DNA of 64,000 nt from Hymenolepis diminuta (Eukaryota > Platyhelminthes > Cestoda > Cyclophyllidea > Hymenolepididae): NCBI GenBank assembly GCA_900708905.1, contig CAADRB010000027.1:1108499-1172498 (forward strand). The letters run 5' to 3'. Both the position numbers and the translations under genes were made by a program. Shown here piece after piece: positions 59,905 to 64,000 of this stretch. The notes beneath the pieces were generated by a model. It was not told where the DNA came from and made no database searches. It saw nothing but the letters and a program-made list of their open reading frames with translations. Position 1 is the first letter of the stretch. Each line of letters starts with the position of its first letter.

Positions 59905-62900
59905 ATCTATAGGCTTAATTATGGTGGATTCTTAAGGGAGCTTTATACTATACGTTGTCTTTCCTCTCGATGAGCGGCCATAGAAAATTGTCGCATGACA
60001 ATTAAAACCAAGCAGATATGAGTCAACGTGTGTAGATTTCTCTTATGATGATGATATTGTTGAAGGAAATGTTAATTTAACTCTCCTTTTTCTTTAATTT
60101 CCGCAGCACTATTGGAATATCGCCTAAATTTAACTTAAATTTGCATTTGTTCGAGCCTCTTTGGTTAGATACTTTTGCATCTCACCAAGATAAGGTGATA
60201 AAACGTCTTTATGGTAAAACGTTTGAGCATAGAGCATATTTTCTAAATCAGAAGTCAAATTTTACGCTTTTTTTACATGAAAAAGATGCAAGATGATTTG
60301 GAATTGAATATTAAGTAAATACTAGGAGAGAAAAGACATGGTTTCATATTATCAGATTTGTAACATAACCAGTGTGGTATTGTTTGCGTGGCTCTATTTG
60401 CGCTCTTCAAATAATTCTCCCTCTCCTTTTAATCTTCTTTATTTGAAAATATCTTTCCAGTTTCATCATTAGGAATAATAAAAAAGTCATCCACGATCTA
60501 GTAATTATAGGAAGGGAAAGAGGTTAGAAGGCCAAATGGGGTAATGGGTGTTTTTACAGGATAATGTAACCTTAAAAAGTAGATCGGCAAAAAGCATTAG
60601 GGAAATGCCGTTGAAGATAATAAACAGTCTTATAAAAAATAAATTATCTTACATAATCTTCTGAAAGAAAGAGTGAAATTTCAGGGTTTTTTTTCATGGG
60701 AATCCCATAATGAATAAAAGGCACATTTGTCGGTGTGTTTGAGTTTTAGAAACCCGTTCACCCGTTTTTTCTTCCGCTGGAAAATTGTTCGATATACGCT
60801 AGTGAGAGTTATAAATGGCAAAAAGTATGAGATTTAGTGTCAAGATCATGAACGCTGCCATTGTAAACAGAAAAAGTGGAAAAGAGTTACAAGGTCTCAA
60901 TTACATCACATATTCAAGTTGAAATATTAATTTACAATAGCATTAATGACAAAACATCTTACTGGAACACGTTGATTACTTTCATAAGCATGTCCTTTAA
61001 TAGATTCATAAAATAAACAAAAAAAGTGAGTTGGTCAAATGGTACATCTTCATTTCGTCAAATAATGCAATAAGTAATGGAAATGCTGAAACGGTCTTTC
61101 CCTACGAGTAAAATAGCATTATGTGAATGTTCTCGAACAATCACTTAAACTCAAGTGCTACTGAATTATAAAAGTACTAGGTAATTAACCAAAAAGAAGA
61201 AATAAATTAATAAAGATGGAAAATAAAAGTCCCCAATTGTCTTGACTTACTTTTGAACTTGAGATATTTGGTATCATACTCATTCCACAGGAAAAGATCA
61301 GATAAACGAGGCAAACATGCAACGGTTTTGCCGATATTTTACAAGAGTTTACAATGTCATTGAATATCGGGGTCACAATAAGTTGAAGCCATTCCGGAAA
61401 ATTTTACAATTTCAGAGTTGGAGAAATAATTCGGTAATAAACTTGCAGCTAGGCATTATCAAAGTTCGCAAAGAGGGTAAGTGCAATAATAATAAACATT
61501 GTATCAATACTGCTCAGAATTATGAGGAAGAAGAGACGACTATTTGTGAAGACTTAAAAGACTGTATAAAGTAAAATCTAGGTTTACTTTAATATATCAG
61601 ACAGAATGCGAATGAAGATATCCAAAAGTTTAACCTAAACATGCAAAGAATATCTATTTTTTAAAAAAATCTAGTGGAAATGCATAAGTGATTCGGGTTT
61701 TAAATCTTATTTCTTTTTTTAGGGAGAGCTCTCGAACACGGACCGAGAAAAATATTCTACTAAATTACCTATAAGTAGAAAATTTATCGCAACCATAGTG
61801 AATACAACGTGAGCTTCAAAAGGACATTTTGAGCATGTGATATGAAGTCAATAAAATGCCCCAAGTAAACATAATTATTGTTATTGCTGACCGTAAGACG
61901 TCCACCTCATCCGATAAGAACATATAAGTCTAGACTCAAGAGTTCAGATCGCCACTAACCTTATACCCCTACTTTAACGGCCAGTAGGAATGTGAAAACT
62001 CCATTGCTTATTCCTGTGACGACCAGTGTACGAATTTCCCAACATTCAGGATAATGAAATGGTTTAGAAGCGTGTCTCCTTCATATGTCGATTGAAATTT
62101 CCCTTTCAATTAATTAGCGAAGAAGTATTTCGTCGTTCTTTCCTCAACGACTTCTATCCGTGGGTGCACTAAGCTGTGCCAACTGCTGGACCACCTTTAT
62201 CCAACGGATTTGCACCCAATTAGGCTTGTTTCTGTTAGTTCTACTGTTACAACTTTGGTGCTCGAGATACATAATAGGTGTCAGACACTTTTTATATTTT
62301 GCTGAATATATAAATCTTTGTAAATAATGTAATCATAGTTACACGGCTTGGAATGGACTTCAGCTACCTCAGGCTTTCGATTAATGATTGGATACCGCAT
62401 TCTGTTTAGCAGTAGGAAGAACTAATCGTGAACTGACTTGTTCGAAACTGCAAGATTTGACATATTATGACCGTCAAAAAGTTCAAGCGACGTCAAAGCT
62501 CAAACGCTATCTCTTAGTAACTAAATTCATTTATTATATAATCTTTCACATATTATAGATGTGTTAGCATGAAGTTTTAATTTCAACAAACTAAGAAAGT
62601 GAAAATCAAAGAGAATAGAAAAAAGTTTCACTGATATACAAAATATTTACGTAAGATAAAATACAGTCTTTGAATGATAGTCAGTCACTGCTTGGACGCT
62701 AATTTGAGTTGATAGCGTCGATTAACGAACCACAGCCTCACACTCTCCCTTCCATAACCCAGGGATTGTGCCAAATCAGTTAATTCTTGTCCTAGTAAAA
62801 TAAAATGAAATAAAAGGCTTAATAATTATTTGGACATAAGTAATTTGAATAATTCTATCTTTCATTGGACTCAATTGTAAACCCTGATTTAGGTTGGAAT

Positions 62901-64000
62901 TGAAATATCTGCCGATCCTATAAAAAAATTTTCAAAACCTACCACGAAAAGTATTCACAACACTTGACTTGGATGGAGGGAAGATATCATGGAGCTGCTC
63001 TTATCCAACTATCCCCCTTGCTCACCAAAATTAACTAGTGCAGTTGGCCATCCACGGCAATGCTGTGCGTGCATCGATGAGCATTGATAATAATCTCTTA
63101 CTGGTCAAATGTGCACATTGACCACTGGCATAACACTGAGACTAATTGAGCACTATGACTATGTTCATTGAGATTCACCAAAACTAATTTACCTGGACAT
63201 TAATACGCATATATATAAATCTAAGTATGTAACATGACACTATGGAACTCAATGAACTTACCATTAGACGTTGATAGAGCATGATAAAGCACAATTCAAC
63301 TAAGAGAGCATACGCTCCTCCTAAAATGTACTTGACTTAACGAAAATAAAGAGAGCAAAGTAAGTGCAGATAGGACTCTAGGTAAGATCCCAAGAGACTG
63401 ACTATCTTCACTAATTGGAATGAAGATATTCATGTGAGATTGAGATATTTGTCGTGACCATCTGTCAAGACAGTGCACATGGCCTCGGATAGATTCCGCT
63501 ATCATGCTCATTGTGTTACATGTAAAGACCCCCACATGACTTCGAATCCCTCGACTGCCATATTCACTACCCGTCGAGAACCCATAGGTGATTTTGAATG
63601 GTGTTTAAACGACCTACATATACGCATTTCATACGTCACTGCCCACATCTCTCCCTGTTTTGATCTCTCATCCCCATTCTATAAACTCTGCTCACCATTG
63701 TCCCGTCTTTTCATCCTTACTTACGTAACCCCAAAACCCCACGCACCTTTAGAGGATAGCTCACACCCACCTTTTGTACCCTTTAATGTCTCTTTCATTC
63801 TGCACTGCCTTTATATATAAGATATTTTTGTAATAAATACTTATATAGATCACGCTTCCTACAACTCACACAATTATTAAAATCATTTCCTCACATTCAC
63901 TTTCTGTCTTGTGGAGAAAACATTGGAAGGACAGGCTTACGCTACTAATTCTTAAGCTGCAGTTACATTCATTTGAGAGTTAATACTTCAACAATCCTTA

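Larger units (their letters stand above)
48034..64000. other. Long gene-free right arm
   Basis: No gene can be supported over about 16 kb. Contents are a GC-rich patch at 49125-49400, a donor-like site after a GC-richer segment near 51580-51714, family A copy 3 at 55850-56075, family B copy 3 at 59755-59904, and a possible exon near 61416-61477 with a good donor (GAGG|GTAAGT). The open frame at 56876-57133 follows an acceptor-like TTTCCACTTTCCTAG but has no motif. The CT-rich segment at 63640-63800 looks like repeat sequence. Elsewhere I see nothing. Confidence 0.5.

Overview
The window is AT-rich eukaryotic DNA with very low gene density, short spliceosomal introns and many decayed repeats. 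The best fit is a parasitic flatworm (tapeworm or fluke). The evidence is a protein gene with introns of 32, 36, 73 and 74 bases, a second gene with a single intron of about 6.4 kb, a dead mariner transposon, and a relic that matches the schistosome-type hammerhead ribozyme core. No bacterial features (operons, ribosome binding sites, CRISPR) are present.

Only two genes can be supported well, both on the minus strand. At 1777-10409 is a two-exon gene for a 726-residue type II membrane protein with a complete cholinesterase-like fold. Its catalytic Ser, Glu and His positions all look replaced, so it resembles neurotactin-type adhesion molecules rather than an enzyme. At 46349-47661 is a five-exon gene for a 365-residue cyclin of the G/I type, with every intron in phase 0. 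Both start codons lie within 12 bases of a splice-acceptor-like AG, as expected if the mRNAs receive a spliced leader.

Region by region: 1-1660 has one copy of a dispersed repeat (family A). The 6.4-kb intron at 2816-9267 holds a second repeat family and the hammerhead relic. 10421-21495 has two or three repeat fragments and no certain gene. 21496-22761 is a mariner element with both inverted repeats and TA flanks but a broken transposase. 22762-46284 is mostly repeat and non-coding, with some orphan exon candidates; the best, at 28209-28274, has near-consensus splice sites on both sides. 47662-48033 is the cyclin promoter region plus a 45-codon open frame. 48034-64000 has no convincing gene, only repeats and a GC-rich patch.

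The two genes show no functional link. The orphan exon candidates may belong to long genes whose other exons lie outside the window or are too short to recognise by eye.
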